DNA from: an uncultured Candidatus Saccharibacteria bacterium
GTDB lineage: Bacteria > Patescibacteriota > Saccharimonadia > Saccharimonadales > Saccharimonadaceae
Length of the DNA: 55,293 nt
Direction of reading: 5' to 3'
NCBI GenBank assembly: GCA_947570505.1
Contig: CANOTH010000004.1
Coordinates: forward strand, 1 to 55,293
Positions 1-8,657 of this stretch are shown one piece after another (position 1 is the stretch's first letter; the number at the start of each line of letters is the position of its first letter). A program made the position numbers and the translations under genes. The notes beneath the pieces are model-generated. The model saw nothing but the letters and a program-made list of their open reading frames with translations. It was not told the origin of the DNA and made no database searches.

Positions 1-54
1 TAATTTGCCTTTTTTCTTATAAGTTTTGGTAAGTTGTTCTAGTTTAATTGTCAT
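1..54 (-). CDS. Probable ABC transporter ATP-binding protein, N-terminus only
   Basis: Only the first 18 codons lie in the window, starting at the ATG at 52-54 and running off the left edge. The peptide (MTIKLEQLTKTYKKKGKL) has the form of the first beta strand of an ABC ATPase (I-x-L-x-x-L-x-K-x-Y). The family is inferred from this short match alone. A -10 box lies 6 nt upstream of the ATG, so the mRNA may be leaderless. Confidence 0.35.
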   Translation of the reverse strand, partial: MTIKLEQLTKTYKKKGKL

Positions 55-60
55 ATTATG

Positions 61-66
61 ATTGTA
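61..66 (-). promoter_or_regulatory. -10 box of a leaderless promoter
   Basis: On the minus strand TACAAT is followed by 6 nt and then the ATG at 54, so transcription would start at or next to the A of the start codon. No clear -35 is visible. Six other genes in the window show similar or looser versions of this spacing. Confidence 0.5.
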
Positions 67-96
67 TCATGTATTTGAGACAATGTGGGAATTTTC

Positions 97-1476
97 CTAT
101 GGTTCCTCGCGTTCTTTATCAAGTGACATAAATCGTAGCAATTCCGGATGGAAATACAGTTCGATTTTCCCTACTGGCCCGTGACGGTGCTTGGCTAGAA
201 TTAGCTCTGTAATATTGGTCATTTGATAATCTGGTTCATTCATATGATAATAATCTACACGGTGCAGGAACATGACAAGATCGGCATCCTGCTCGATAGA
301 GCCGGATTCCCTAAGGTCGGACAGAACCGGTCTGGGATCATCACGTCCAGTAACACCACGAGAGAGCTGAGCAAGAGCAACCACAGGAATTTCCAGTTCC
401 CTGGCCAGGGTCTTGAGACCACGAGAAATTTCGGTCACTTCCTGTACACGGTTACCGGCATAACGGTCAGACCCTTGTAGTAGTTGCAAATAGTCGACGA
501 TCACCATGCCAACGTTATGATCGTGGGCAGCACGGCGGGCTTTGTTGCGTAGCTCAAGAATAGTCATGGAGCTCGTGTCATCAATATAGAGCGGCACCTC
601 ATTCATATCGCCTAGGGCATCGCCGATTCTAGCAAAATCTTCATCTGAGACGTTACCAGTGCGAATTTTCCAGTTATCAATGCCCGAGATATCTGAAATC
701 ATGCGGTCAACGATTTCGGCATTGGCCATCTCCATAGAGAAGAAAAGCACCCCTTTTTTATCGCCATTTCTAGTAGCAACATTATAAGCTAAGTTCTGCG
801 CAAAAGTAGTTTTACCCATGGCCGGACGGGCTCCGATAATAATCAAATCGCCTTTTTGGAAACCGGCAGTTTTTTTATCGAGGTCGCGAAAGCCTGTTTT
901 TAGCCCACGAAGGGCACCTTTGTTGCGATGGAGTTCTTCAATGCGATCGTAAGCATCTACTAATAGATCTTCCAGCGCAACGTATTCGGATTTGATAGTT
1001 TTATCCGAGACTTCAAAAAGATTTTTTTCGGCTTGTCCGACTAAATCTTCAATTTTGGTATTGCCGTTATAGGCTGCGGTGGCAATGTCAGTTCCTGCTT
1101 GAATGAGCCGACGACGCAGGGCAGCTTGTGCCACTAAATCTGCATAGGCTTCGACATGTGAGGCAGTGGGTACAAAATTAGTTAGCTCAGTGAGATACGG
1201 AGCCCCACCGACTTTTTTTAGTGTGCCTTGATTTTTGAGCTCTGAAGTTAGAGTCATGAGGTCAATGGGCCGATGATGCTCATACAGCGCTACCATGCCC
1301 TTAAAAATATTCACATGGCTAGGCTCATAAAAATCTTCAGCTTTGACCTGTTCTAAGACATTGGGGAACGCGACATCTGATAATAGCAGTGCGCCAATAA
1401 GTGATTTTTCAGCCTCTAACTCTTGTGGCGGAATGCGACCAGCCTCATTGACTGGAGACGTTTGGGATTGTTCCAT
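97..1476 (-). CDS. dnaB: Replicative DNA helicase DnaB
   Basis: A 459-aa hexameric 5'-3' helicase that unwinds DNA at the replication fork. The N-terminal DnaB domain (about residues 15-115), which contacts primase, is followed by a linker and the RecA-like ATPase domain. Walker A GARPAMGKT is at 215-223, and a VDYLQLL strand and an ALAQLSRG motif follow, as in DnaB. Length is normal and there is no intein. It is the last gene of a minus-strand group after the small gene at 2957 and dnaX. The 34-nt gap to dnaX suggests co-transcription of two replication genes. Confidence 0.97.
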   Translation of the reverse strand: MEQSQTSPVNEAGRIPPQELEAEKSLIGALLLSDVAFPNVLEQVKAEDFYEPSHVNIFKGMVALYEHHRPIDLMTLTSELKNQGTLKKVGGAPYLTELTNFVPTASHVEAYADLVAQAALRRRLIQAGTDIATAAYNGNTKIEDLVGQAEKNLFEVSDKTIKSEYVALEDLLVDAYDRIEELHRNKGALRGLKTGFRDLDKKTAGFQKGDLIIIGARPAMGKTTFAQNLAYNVATRNGDKKGVLFFSMEMANAEIVDRMISDISGIDNWKIRTGNVSDEDFARIGDALGDMNEVPLYIDDTSSMTILELRNKARRAAHDHNVGMVIVDYLQLLQGSDRYAGNRVQEVTEISRGLKTLARELEIPVVALAQLSRGVTGRDDPRPVLSDLRESGSIEQDADLVMFLHRVDYYHMNEPDYQMTNITELILAKHRHGPVGKIELYFHPELLRFMSLDKEREEP

Positions 1477-1510
1477 CTACCTCCTACTGAGATGTCATCA
1501 ACAATCCACC

Positions 1511-2956
1511 CTAGAATGGCATCTCTCCTTTTACCTCTTGTACTCCTCCCATTATAGCAGATATCTGGGAAATTGTCTGGTCTTCGGCCGCAAGGTGATC
1601 ATTCACGTCATGGATAACTAAAGCAATTCCGCTGAGGTATTTAGTAAGAAGTTGATTATTGGCTGGTTTTTCAAGAATACTTTTAGTGAATTTTTGGCTA
1701 GGAAAAATATGTAAAGTCGCCCCGTCAAAATCATGCTCGACTTTGAGTAGTTGATTATAGACTGCCCCGCTTTCATTGCGGACATTTATGACGAAATCAT
1801 CCCAGGCGAAAGGTTTGGAATTAATATTTACCGTCTGGCTCTTAGGTTCAGTTATGGTCTCTTCCCTAGGTTCGTCTGGTACGTTTATCTTAGTGGACTT
1901 ACTCTTAGTACTTGGTGCCTTTGTACTTGACCGAGGCTTAGCCTCTGTTGGCATCGATTGTGTCGCTAGCTTCGGTTGCTCTACAACTGTGAGGTGCGCT
2001 GTTGTGTGCTGTACACTATTTTCGGCTTGCGTAGGCTTCAGTAGGGCGAGTAATAGCTTAGCTTCAGCAAAGGGAGCTTGAACATCGGGTAGCTTCTCGA
2101 GCAAAGGCAAAAGTTTAGGATCAGGATCGCTGATGATTTTATTAATCATTTCGCTAGCCAGCACTTCTGGTTTAAGCCCACTGTTCAGTAATTCCTTGAG
2201 GATTAAATGGATTGAATCAAAATCTTGGCACGTAAAAGCTTGCAATAAGTTTATCATGCTCTGATCTTGAGGTAATCCTAGAGCACTATTCAATAGCTCG
2301 GCAGTAATTCTCTTATCGGTTAGGGTAGTGATTTGGTCTAGTAGGCTTAAAGAATCGCGAAACGATCCTCCTCCGCGTCTTACTACAACCGCTAAGGCAT
2401 CGTCGCTAATGTTAATTTTCTCTAAATCGGCGATTTTACGTAAATGTATCTGCATCGTTTCGGGACTAGCGAGACGGAAAGTATGTACTTGAGTGCGCGA
2501 CGAAATCGTAATCGGTACCTTATAGGCATCAGTGGTAGCCATGATAAAAATCACATGTTCGGGCGGTTCCTCAAGGGTCTTAAGTAAAGCATTAGAAGCA
2601 CTTTTGGTTAACATATGTACTTCGTCGATGATATAAACCTTGTACTTTCCCTCAGTAGGTGCAATGACGGCCTTCTCACGTAGCTCGCGGATATTATCCA
2701 CCCCCGTATTTGAGGCAGCATCAATCTCAATAATATCAAGATAATGGTCTTCAACTTCGTAATCGAAACCATTAACTGCATGAGCAAAAATCCGAGCTAC
2801 AGAAGTTTTGCCAGTACCTCTAGGTCCAATAAAAAGATAGGCATGACCAATTTTGTTTTGTTTGATAGTATTATCTAAGACTTTAGTAATATGTTCTTGT
2901 CCAACAACATCCTGGAGCCGAGTTGGACGGTACTTACGATATAAAACTTGGCTCAT
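1511..2956 (-). CDS. dnaX: DNA polymerase III subunit gamma/tau, zinc module missing
   Basis: Clamp-loader ATPase of 481 aa. Walker A GPRGTGKTS is at about 44-52, the DEVH box at 111-114, and a TTDAYKVP/SSRTQ sensor-arginine-finger region follows. Known family members have a four-cysteine zinc module soon after Walker A. Here residues 53-80 run straight from VARIFAHAV into DIIEIDAAS with no cysteine, so that module has been deleted. A low-complexity Lys/Thr/Pro linker (about 325-370) leads to a tau-like C-terminal domain. I see no obvious slippage heptamer for gamma production. Confidence 0.95.
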   Translation of the reverse strand: MSQVLYRKYRPTRLQDVVGQEHITKVLDNTIKQNKIGHAYLFIGPRGTGKTSVARIFAHAVNGFDYEVEDHYLDIIEIDAASNTGVDNIRELREKAVIAPTEGKYKVYIIDEVHMLTKSASNALLKTLEEPPEHVIFIMATTDAYKVPITISSRTQVHTFRLASPETMQIHLRKIADLEKINISDDALAVVVRRGGGSFRDSLSLLDQITTLTDKRITAELLNSALGLPQDQSMINLLQAFTCQDFDSIHLILKELLNSGLKPEVLASEMINKIISDPDPKLLPLLEKLPDVQAPFAEAKLLLALLKPTQAENSVQHTTAHLTVVEQPKLATQSMPTEAKPRSSTKAPSTKSKSTKINVPDEPREETITEPKSQTVNINSKPFAWDDFVINVRNESGAVYNQLLKVEHDFDGATLHIFPSQKFTKSILEKPANNQLLTKYLSGIALVIHDVNDHLAAEDQTISQISAIMGGVQEVKGEMPF

Positions 2957-3475
2957 TTACAAAGCGGCCTCGACGGCAGCCCAAGCAGCTTGATCGTTGT
3001 TGGCAGGAATAATGGCGGAGACTTGATTCCCCTCACGTAGATGAAAATAGGTCACAGAGGCATAAAGAATTTCGTACTCACGACCACCCACTTCTATATA
3101 ATACTTATCATCATGATGTACCAGGGTGCCAATTACAGCCTTGCGCTCAACTGGTCCAATTTGCTTATATAGGAATCTACCTTCTGGAGTAATAGTGAGC
3201 TTAAGGATGTCGCCTTCGATTAACTTTGACTTAGACGCATAGTTAGCTGGAACTGGGTAATTCTTGCCGTCTGGCCCAATCATAATCTGACCATCAAAGA
3301 CACCTTCAATAACTTTGCCGTCAGGACTTGAAACTACAGTCTCGCGTGGAGCAGTGATAGCCTCACCATCGCCAAGCACAGAAATTAATAGTTCTTTGGC
3401 GGCAGCAAGATTAGTCTCGGCCTCTTGAATCAGACCGCGTAGTCTCTTGATTTGTTTTTCTGGTAATTCAGACAT
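2957..3475 (-). CDS. Conserved hypothetical protein upstream of dnaX
   Basis: A soluble protein of 172 aa starting at the ATG at 3475; a GTG at 3478 is possible. The N-terminal 30 residues form a predicted amphipathic helix (KQIKRLRGLIQEAE). The rest is beta-rich and glycine-rich, with a PDGKVIEGVFDG segment that could be a small barrel. No catalytic motif or signal peptide is seen. Its stop abuts the dnaX start, so it is probably translated from the same mRNA. Its place next to dnaX and dnaB suggests, but does not prove, a replication or nucleic-acid role. Confidence 0.75.
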   Translation of the reverse strand: MSELPEKQIKRLRGLIQEAETNLAAAKELLISVLGDGEAITAPRETVVSSPDGKVIEGVFDGQIMIGPDGKNYPVPANYASKSKLIEGDILKLTITPEGRFLYKQIGPVERKAVIGTLVHHDDKYYIEVGGREYEILYASVTYFHLREGNQVSAIIPANNDQAAWAAVEAAL

Positions 3476-3518
3476 CACCTCGCATCCAGTCTGTCATTAA
3501 CTTTAATACTGCTTCTAT

Positions 3519-3545
3519 ATTATACCGTCAGGACACAAAAGTCAA
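3519..3545 (-). promoter_or_regulatory. Promoter of the 2957-dnaX-dnaB group
   Basis: Minus-strand TTGACT at 3540-3545 and TATAAT at 3519-3524 with a 15-nt spacer, which is slightly short. The leader before the ATG at 3475 is about 37 nt. Confidence 0.6.
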
Positions 3546-3634
3546 GCTGGGTTTTGAATGGTTTTCCACTGTTTTACAGGGTTGAAACTCAAAACGTTGT
3601 GAAAATTACATAAAGTGCTTATGAATATTAAAAC

Positions 3635-3666
3635 CGAAAATAGGCTCCTAGTGGAGCCTATTTTCG
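3635..3666 (-). terminator. Terminator after rplL
   Basis: A perfect 14-bp inverted repeat (CGAAAATAGGCTCC with loop tagt) lies 34 nt past the rplL stop. On the minus strand it is followed by GGTTTTAAT. It closes the rplJ-rplL unit. The A/T-rich lower stem may also stop plus-strand transcripts. Confidence 0.85.
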
Positions 3667-3699
3667 CAACTTGAATTCATTAGTGACAGATAGCTAGAT

Positions 3700-4080
3700 T
3701 TAAGCCAACTCGACAGTAGCACCAGCTTCTTCGAGGGCTTTCTTCATAGCTTCGGCATCAGCCTTAGCGACTTTTTCCTTGACGGTAGCAGGAGCACCAT
3801 CAACGATGGCTTTAGCTTCACCTAGGCCAAGACCAGTAGCTTCCTTGACAGCTTTGATAACGGCGATCTTTTGTGCACCAGCATCTTTAAGCACGACATC
3901 GAATTCTGATTTGCCTTCATCGGCGGCTGCACCACCATCGGCAGGAGCAGCGGCGACAGCTACGGCTGCGGCAGCTGGCTCAATGCCATATTCATCTTTT
4001 AGCACGTTTTTGAGTTCGTTAACCTCAAGAATGGTCATGTTTACCAATTCTTCGGCTAGTTTTTTAATATCTGTAGCCAT
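3700..4080 (-). CDS. rplL: 50S ribosomal protein L7/L12
   Basis: Stalk protein of 126 aa that recruits translation factors. The N-terminal dimerisation helix (about 1-33) binds the L10 helix. An Ala-rich hinge (about 34-55) leads to the C-terminal domain, which contains [20 protein letters not shown], the factor-binding face. Length is typical. It follows rplJ by 36 nt and ends at a strong hairpin. Confidence 0.98.
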   Translation of the reverse strand: MATDIKKLAEELVNMTILEVNELKNVLKDEYGIEPAAAAVAVAAAPADGGAAADEGKSEFDVVLKDAGAQKIAVIKAVKEATGLGLGEAKAIVDGAPATVKEKVAKADAEAMKKALEEAGATVELA

Positions 4081-4116
4081 TTTAAATCCTTTCTAATATT
4101 ATTGTAGTTGCTGAAG

Positions 4117-4638
4117 TTAAGCGGCTTTGGCTTCTAAGCCAGAGATAATCCCTGATAAACCACCAGAGAGCCCGGAAATGGTATCCGTAGCTGGTGAAAG
4201 CAGCTGTGCCACAACTTGAGCAATGAGCTCGTTTTTGGAAGGCATAGCGGCCAGAGTGGTGATTTCGCTTTGACCCATGGCTTTACCACTGTCATTAAAA
4301 CCACCAATTAATTCTAGGGCTGGATGAGTTTTACTAAACTCGGCCAAAATCTTAGCTGGTGCAACTTCATCAGAATCAGAAATTGCGTAAATCAGCTGAC
4401 CGACTAAATTAGTAGTATCGGTGTCTTGGTAGACAGCGATTTCGCCCATCGCCACACGGACTAAGCGGTTTTTGACAACTTTGATCTTGACTCCGGCTTC
4501 ACGAGCGGCTTTGCGCAACTCTTGGAGCTCGGCGACAGTCAAACCTTGGTAACGTGCGTAAGCCGTGAGCTTAGCATCGTTCAACAAAGCAGTTAAATCA
4601 GCAACCAAAGTATCTTTTTTCGCTTTTGAAATTGCCAT
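4117..4638 (-). CDS. rplJ: 50S ribosomal protein L10
   Basis: Stalk base protein of 173 aa, which binds 23S rRNA and L7/L12 dimers. The start at 4638 (MAISKAKK) is preferred because an AAGGAAC ribosome-binding site sits just upstream; the open frame extends 13 codons further without support. The family core (VKNRLVRVAM, then a Gly/Ala-rich C-terminal helix) is intact. It has its own promoter and a structured leader of about 230 nt, which fits feedback control by L10 or L10-L12. Confidence 0.96.
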   Translation of the reverse strand: MAISKAKKDTLVADLTALLNDAKLTAYARYQGLTVAELQELRKAAREAGVKIKVVKNRLVRVAMGEIAVYQDTDTTNLVGQLIYAISDSDEVAPAKILAEFSKTHPALELIGGFNDSGKAMGQSEITTLAAMPSKNELIAQVVAQLLSPATDTISGLSGGLSGIISGLEAKAA

Positions 4639-4867
4639 AAAAGTTCCTTGGTTTAATTGATATATTTGGTGCGTCACTAATGAATTGTTAACATTCGTTA
4701 CCCATAAGACCTTAAGAATAGTTCCTCGGTAGCATGATTAAGAGGAGTGGGGACTTTTCTGGGAGAAAAGGTCCCAAACGTCAAAAGACCAGTAAGATTT
4801 TAGAATAAAATGGTTTTCTTTCTGAAAATACTAGCTTTTGGCCTCCGCCACTGTCTTTAGAATAACT
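4639..4867 (-). promoter_or_regulatory. Structured 5' leader of rplJ-rplL
   Basis: The leader from the promoter at 4874 to the rplJ start is about 230 nt and contains no ORF. It has a strong hairpin at 4751-4774 (GGAC-CTTTTCT paired with AGAAAAG-TCC, loop near ggg). Long leaders before rplJ are known binding sites for L10-L12 in many bacteria. That role is inferred here from position and structure; the known L10-leader consensus was not checked. Confidence 0.55.
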
Positions 4868-4873
4868 ATCCTC

Positions 4874-4901
4874 ATTATAGCAAAGTTTCGCAAAAAATCA
4901 A
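4874..4901 (-). promoter_or_regulatory. Promoter of rplJ-rplL
   Basis: Minus-strand TTGATT at 4896-4901 and TATAAT at 4874-4879, 16-nt spacer. The -35 box overlaps the T-tract of the upstream terminator, so the two units are packed with no free DNA between them. Confidence 0.75.
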
Positions 4902-4923
4902 GCCTCCCGCGTGCGGGAGGCTT
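4900..4923 (-). terminator. Terminator of the membrane protein gene
   Basis: Perfect 11-bp stem AAGCCTCCCGC with a 2-nt loop, followed on the minus strand by GATTTTTTG. It separates the gene at 4979 from rplJ. Confidence 0.9.
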
Positions 4924-4978
4924 ACTAGTAAGCTCTTTATTGGAAAAATAATACATTTTCCTAAAAAACTTGGTTTTA

Positions 4979-5746
4979 CTACTCTGTTTCAACCGGAATG
5001 TCCGTGCTGCATTCTTCTTCGCCAGCTTTTGCCGCTTTGGTCCTTTTAGCTTGTTTGGCTTTGTTGGCCATTTTTCGGGCACGTTCCTGTAAATATTCTG
5101 TGAGTTTAGGAATGAGCGAATATTCTCCGGCCAGATAAGCTGCAACTACCGAAGCAATCCAAAGTGTAGTGAGTATGATTCCCTTATGTGATGTACCTAC
5201 ATTGGTAGAGTCTTGCTCTGTAGTCTTGTCGTATAGTCCTCTTTCGGCATTATTATTTATGTCTGTTGAACAAAAACTACTGGCAATGATAGTGATTATG
5301 GCAGTTATGATTGTGGCTCCAGTAATTTTTTGGAGTTCATCCTGAGTAATCATTTGAACACCAAAAATGATCACTGCTGTATCAATCCATACGATGTAAT
5401 GGTGACCATACTCATCAGCCGCTATGAGTGAGAGAATATACATAATTACTAAAAGCATGACGACGGCCCAAGGCATGCTAAGGATTTTTGTTCCAATATC
5501 GACTGCTCCGCCCTTCAGATTACCAAAGACGGCAGCGAAGACATTAATAGTAAAAATCGCGTAAACCATAAAGGAAATGGTCTTAGCATTACGATAAAAC
5601 GTGCTGTCTTTTTGATGCTTCTCGCGAATCGCCGTGAGAAGCATGCGGTTCGCTGTGATGGCGACGATTAAGATTGTCAGGATTCCGGCAAAACTGCCAC
5701 ACCAATTTACGATCGCTCCAATGATACTGATACTCTGATTGCCCAT
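4979..5746 (-). CDS. Multi-pass membrane protein of unknown function
   Basis: A 255-aa protein with a GGAGG ribosome-binding site. About five hydrophobic segments are visible: near 8-34, 53-75, 90-110, 118-160 (possibly two) and 190-206. A Lys/Arg/Ala-rich cytoplasmic tail (about 222-245) ends in an acidic stretch. No transporter signature is recognised. It has its own promoter and terminator and lies between rplA and rplJ, a position normally without accessory genes. Confidence 0.8.
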   Translation of the reverse strand: MGNQSISIIGAIVNWCGSFAGILTILIVAITANRMLLTAIREKHQKDSTFYRNAKTISFMVYAIFTINVFAAVFGNLKGGAVDIGTKILSMPWAVVMLLVIMYILSLIAADEYGHHYIVWIDTAVIIFGVQMITQDELQKITGATIITAIITIIASSFCSTDINNNAERGLYDKTTEQDSTNVGTSHKGIILTTLWIASVVAAYLAGEYSLIPKLTEYLQERARKMANKAKQAKRTKAAKAGEEECSTDIPVETE

Positions 5747-5851
5747 AATTCTTACCTCCTATATATTTATTTAAAATAGTGGGTCTGGTCTATCCGTTCT
5801 GAGAGTAGCTAAATTTGTAATTTGCGCGGATGCGAAGCACCCTGTACTACC

Positions 5852-5880
5852 ATTGTATCACAGATTTATGATTTTGTCAA
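5852..5880 (-). promoter_or_regulatory. Promoter of the membrane protein gene
   Basis: TTGACA (5875-5880), 17 nt, TACAAT (5852-5857) on the minus strand. The spacer end and -10 (ATCTGTGATACAATG) recur at infA and, with one change, upstream of the gene at 38090. The leader is about 100 nt. Confidence 0.9.
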
Positions 5881-5905
5881 TAGATGGCGATACAGCTCAC
5901 CAAAA

Positions 5906-5933
5906 AGCTGTCCTCAGCACTCCGAGGACAGCT
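5906..5933 (-). terminator. Terminator after rplA
   Basis: AGCTGTCCTC at 5924-5933 and 5906-5915 forms a perfect 10-bp stem with an 8-nt loop, followed by TTTTTGG on the minus strand, 15 nt past the rplA stop. Confidence 0.9.
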
Positions 5934-5948
5934 CATAGCCAGCATTAA

Positions 5949-6890
5949 TTAGTTATACAAATTCTCAACTTCAATACTTGGACCCATAGTCGTAGTAATA
6001 TAAACTGACTTGACATAGGCACCTTTAATAGAGGCTGGCTTGTGACTCTTGAGGCTCTCAAAGAAGGTTTCAGCATTTTCGAGTAGATCAGCTTGGCTGA
6101 AATCAGTCTTGCCCAGGCCAATATGGATGATAGCTTGCTTATCGACGCGATATTCGACTTTACCAGCTTTGGCTTCTTGGACAGCCTTCTCGATGTCGGT
6201 AGTGACGGTGCCAGCTTTGGGGTTTGGCATCAAACCTTTAGGGCCAAGCAAACGGGCAAATTTACCAAGCTTAGGCATATAAGCAGGAGTGGAAATCAGT
6301 ACGTCAAAGTCGATTTGGCCTTTTTCTAGTCGTTTCAAGAACTCTTCGTCTTCGGCGATATCGGCGCCGGCAGCAGCGGCCTTTTTAGCTTCGTCGAGTG
6401 GAGCAAAGACGGCGACGCGGACGGTTTTACCATTGCCGTGAGGCAAAACTACGGTAGCGCGGATATTTTGGTCGGCTTGGCGCGGGTCCACTCCGAGACG
6501 AACGTGAGCTTCAACTGTAGCGGCGAATTTAGCTGGGTTGGTAGCAACGGCCATTTCTAGAGCATCTTTCAAATTGTAGACCTTGCCAGCTTCAATCTTT
6601 TTGGCTGCTTCTTGGTATTTTTTGCCACGGCGCTCAATCTTGGGACGAGTAACTGGTGTAGCACCTTTGGGTTTTTCTCCGGCCTCTTCTAGAGCCTTGG
6701 TCTCGGCCTTGCGAGCTTGGCGCTCTGCTTCGGCTTTGACTTCCTCAAGATGTTTTTTGGATTTTTTGCCAGATTTGGCAAATTTTTCTTCGATCTCGGC
6801 TCCTAGCTCGGCACCGGTGATTTCCTCGGCGACGGTTTCGGCCGGAGGAAGTTGATTTTCTGCATGATCTTTGATTTCTTCTGCAGTCAT
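5949..6890 (-). CDS. rplA: 50S ribosomal protein L1 with a long acidic N-terminal extension
   Basis: A 313-aa protein; ordinary L1 is about 230 aa. The start at 6890 has AAAGGA upstream and follows its own promoter. Residues 1-80 are a Glu/Ala/Lys-rich extension (MTAEEIKDHAENQLPPAETV...). The L1 fold follows (YNLKDALEMAVATNPAKFAATVEAHVRLGVD), with the conserved GPKGLMPNPKAGTV loop. The frame is open another 91 codons upstream, but that part crosses the promoter and a pseudogene fragment and is not credible. L1 is usually co-transcribed with rplK; here the two are split by a secreted-protein gene. Confidence 0.95.
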   Translation of the reverse strand: MTAEEIKDHAENQLPPAETVAEEITGAELGAEIEEKFAKSGKKSKKHLEEVKAEAERQARKAETKALEEAGEKPKGATPVTRPKIERRGKKYQEAAKKIEAGKVYNLKDALEMAVATNPAKFAATVEAHVRLGVDPRQADQNIRATVVLPHGNGKTVRVAVFAPLDEAKKAAAAGADIAEDEEFLKRLEKGQIDFDVLISTPAYMPKLGKFARLLGPKGLMPNPKAGTVTTDIEKAVQEAKAGKVEYRVDKQAIIHIGLGKTDFSQADLLENAETFFESLKSHKPASIKGAYVKSVYITTTMGPSIEVENLYN

Positions 6891-6956
6891 AGAATCCTTT
6901 CTGTGGTCATAATGGGAATTTGGTAATCCCCTCCCAACATGGTTAATAATAGATAC

Positions 6957-6985
6957 ATTATAGCAAAAAAATTGAGCTTTGGCAA
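6957..6985 (-). promoter_or_regulatory. Promoter of rplA
   Basis: TTGCCA (6980-6985), 17 nt, TATAAT (6957-6962) on the minus strand, with a leader of about 60 nt. A small AGCTT/AAGCT hairpin overlaps the -35 region. Confidence 0.85.
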
Positions 6986-7002
6986 GCTTATGAAAATAGT
7001 AA

Positions 7003-7209
7003 TTAGTATACCAAACAGCGGACGGGGTAACCGTAGCGACGATAATAGTTACCAATTGTGAGAACTTTTGAGGGGCTGAAATTGAGATAGTAAGCACTGG
7101 ATGAAACGGCAGACGAATAGGTGGCTGCAATGCTTGACCACATATCACCATCGGCTCCAGCACTTAATAAAATGCTATCAGTGATGTTAATCCATCCGCT
7201 ACGGACGAA
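7003..7209 (-). pseudogene. Orphan fragment A: C-terminus of a FISUMP/C-type-lectin-like domain
   Basis: A 68-codon open stretch with no start codon, ending in TAA. It reads FVRSG... at the N-end, MWSSIAATYSS and AYYLNF in the middle, and RRYGYPVRCLVY at the C-end. This is the W-S-S / A-Y-x-L-x-F / G-x-x-V-R-C pattern of the last third of FISUMP-type (Fibrobacter major paralogous) C-lectin-fold surface proteins. It begins 36 nt after the terminator of the upstream gene, so it is probably not transcribed. Its first 14 bases and last roughly 24 bases nearly match fragment B at 12143-12355. Confidence 0.7.
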
Positions 7210-7244
7210 TCTTTTAGGACTTTGGGTGGTAACAAAAAGAATTA

Positions 7245-7267
7245 GCCCGAAACATCATGTCTCGGGC
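7245..7267 (-). terminator. Terminator of the secreted protein gene
   Basis: GCCCGAGAC and GTTTCGGGC pair (one G-T) around a 5-nt loop, followed on the minus strand by TAATTCTTTTTG. Confidence 0.85.
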
Positions 7268-7289
7268 CGTTCCCTTATCACCTCCTTGG

Positions 7290-8024
7290 TTATTTTTCTA
7301 ACAATTCTTCCAATTTCTGATTGATCGCGTCGGCAAATGGTCCACTATAGTCAATATCGGAACCATGAACTTTTCCTACCATATGTCCTTCAAGACAAAA
7401 TACTTTTCTATTTTGAAAAAATGTGATGTCATGTTCGCGGTAGGCTATATCGTCGGGTGTGTCGGGCACTCCGCTTAATATGCATTTGTATTTGCCAATA
7501 TCTCCATCGTCAGTGAAGATCCGACCGAGAGCCCATCTGTTCTCGGGATTGGACAGATCTGTTTTGGATAGAGTATAACACGCATCGCACCAGACTTCGT
7601 TGCCGCGCAGACTTTCTATGGCTACTGAACGCATTTTAGCTACATAGGCACCGTAAATACTGTGGTCGCAAGATACGATGTACTCGGTTAATGCATTGTA
7701 GTCCAAGCTTACATCAACCTCCTTCTTCGGCGGTGTGATGGTTTGCTCTGTGGCCTCAACTTCTTTCTGTGCTTCTCCCGGCTTGTGGAGCTTGGCTAAA
7801 TATTTTTCACCCTCATGCCATGAGATATCGTGACCGTGCTGGTCTACCCATGTGCCACTCCATGTGCAATAGATTGGCACATGTTCATCCTCTTTGGCCA
7901 AGTCTTTTTTGACTGACAAGTCGGTGCAGATTGGGTCAATAGACTGATCGGCGGCTTCTGTAATTATGGGCCTTGATGTCAGTGTCATGATTCCGATTAA
8001 TGCTGCTAATACTAATTTCTTCAT
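7290..8024 (-). CDS. Secreted cysteine-containing protein of unknown function
   Basis: A 244-aa protein preceded by AGGAGGG. It has a classical signal peptide: MKK, a hydrophobic core, and probable cleavage after TEA at about residue 24. The mature part holds eight or so cysteines (for example YCTW, VSCD, WCDACY, VFCLEGH), suggesting disulfides. Asp/Glu are frequent. No domain is recognised. It sits alone between rplK and rplA with its own terminator; its promoter is not clear. Confidence 0.8.
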   Translation of the reverse strand: MKKLVLAALIGIMTLTSRPIITEAADQSIDPICTDLSVKKDLAKEDEHVPIYCTWSGTWVDQHGHDISWHEGEKYLAKLHKPGEAQKEVEATEQTITPPKKEVDVSLDYNALTEYIVSCDHSIYGAYVAKMRSVAIESLRGNEVWCDACYTLSKTDLSNPENRWALGRIFTDDGDIGKYKCILSGVPDTPDDIAYREHDITFFQNRKVFCLEGHMVGKVHGSDIDYSGPFADAINQKLEELLEK

Positions 8025-8113
8025 ATAAATTCCCTCCTAAAAATATGATTCTGTATGCAGTAAAATGCTAAAAATCGGATTTTGGCAAGAAATGTTTGAA
8101 AAATCATAAAAAA

Positions 8114-8137
8114 GAGTCCACCTCGGAAGATGGACTC
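8114..8137 (-). terminator. Terminator after rplK
   Basis: GAGTCCA/TGGACTC stem with a 10-nt loop, followed by TTTTTTATG on the minus strand, 23 nt after the rplK stop. Confidence 0.88.
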
Positions 8138-8159
8138 AATTACCTCTGCGTTTTTGTAA

Positions 8160-8588
8160 TTAGCCTTCGACTACTACACCCATAGACCTAGCGGTACCGG
8201 CAATGACCTTAACTGCACCGTCGAGATCAACTGCGTTGAGCTGATCCATTTTGACCTTGGCAATCTCTTCGAGATCAGCGCGAGAAATCTTGCCAACCTT
8301 CTCGAGGTTTGGTTTGCCACTACCTTTGTCGATCTTGATCTTTTCGCGGATCAAATCATCAACCGGCTGACCGAGACACACCCAGTCGAAGGTGCGATCT
8401 TCGTAGACCTTGATGTGTACAATGACGTTCTTGCCATTAAATTCTTTGGTTTTCTCGTTGAATGGATTGATGAAATCCATCATATTGAGGCCCCATTGAC
8501 CAAGAGTAGAACCAACTGGAGGACCAGCGGTAGCCTTGCCACCAGGGATGCGCAACTTCAAGTTGCCGATAACTTGCTTTTCTGCCAT
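8160..8588 (-). CDS. rplK: 50S ribosomal protein L11
   Basis: A 142-aa protein of normal length that binds the GTPase-associated region of 23S rRNA. The N-terminal GGKATAGPPVGSTLGQWGLN signature and the C-terminal GTARSMGVVVEG end are intact. It has its own consensus promoter, and a terminator directly follows it, so it is monocistronic here. Confidence 0.98.
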   Translation of the reverse strand: MAEKQVIGNLKLRIPGGKATAGPPVGSTLGQWGLNMMDFINPFNEKTKEFNGKNVIVHIKVYEDRTFDWVCLGQPVDDLIREKIKIDKGSGKPNLEKVGKISRADLEEIAKVKMDQLNAVDLDGAVKVIAGTARSMGVVVEG

Positions 8589-8657
8589 GATATATTATTT
8601 CCTTTTCTTCTGGGTGAAGCTCCCAGAGACGATAATTAAACCGTGCGTAACAATATT

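Noticed and set aside
5949..7163. L1 starting at 7163
   Set aside because: The extra 91 codons cross a consensus promoter and fragment A; ATG 6890 has a ribosome-binding site.
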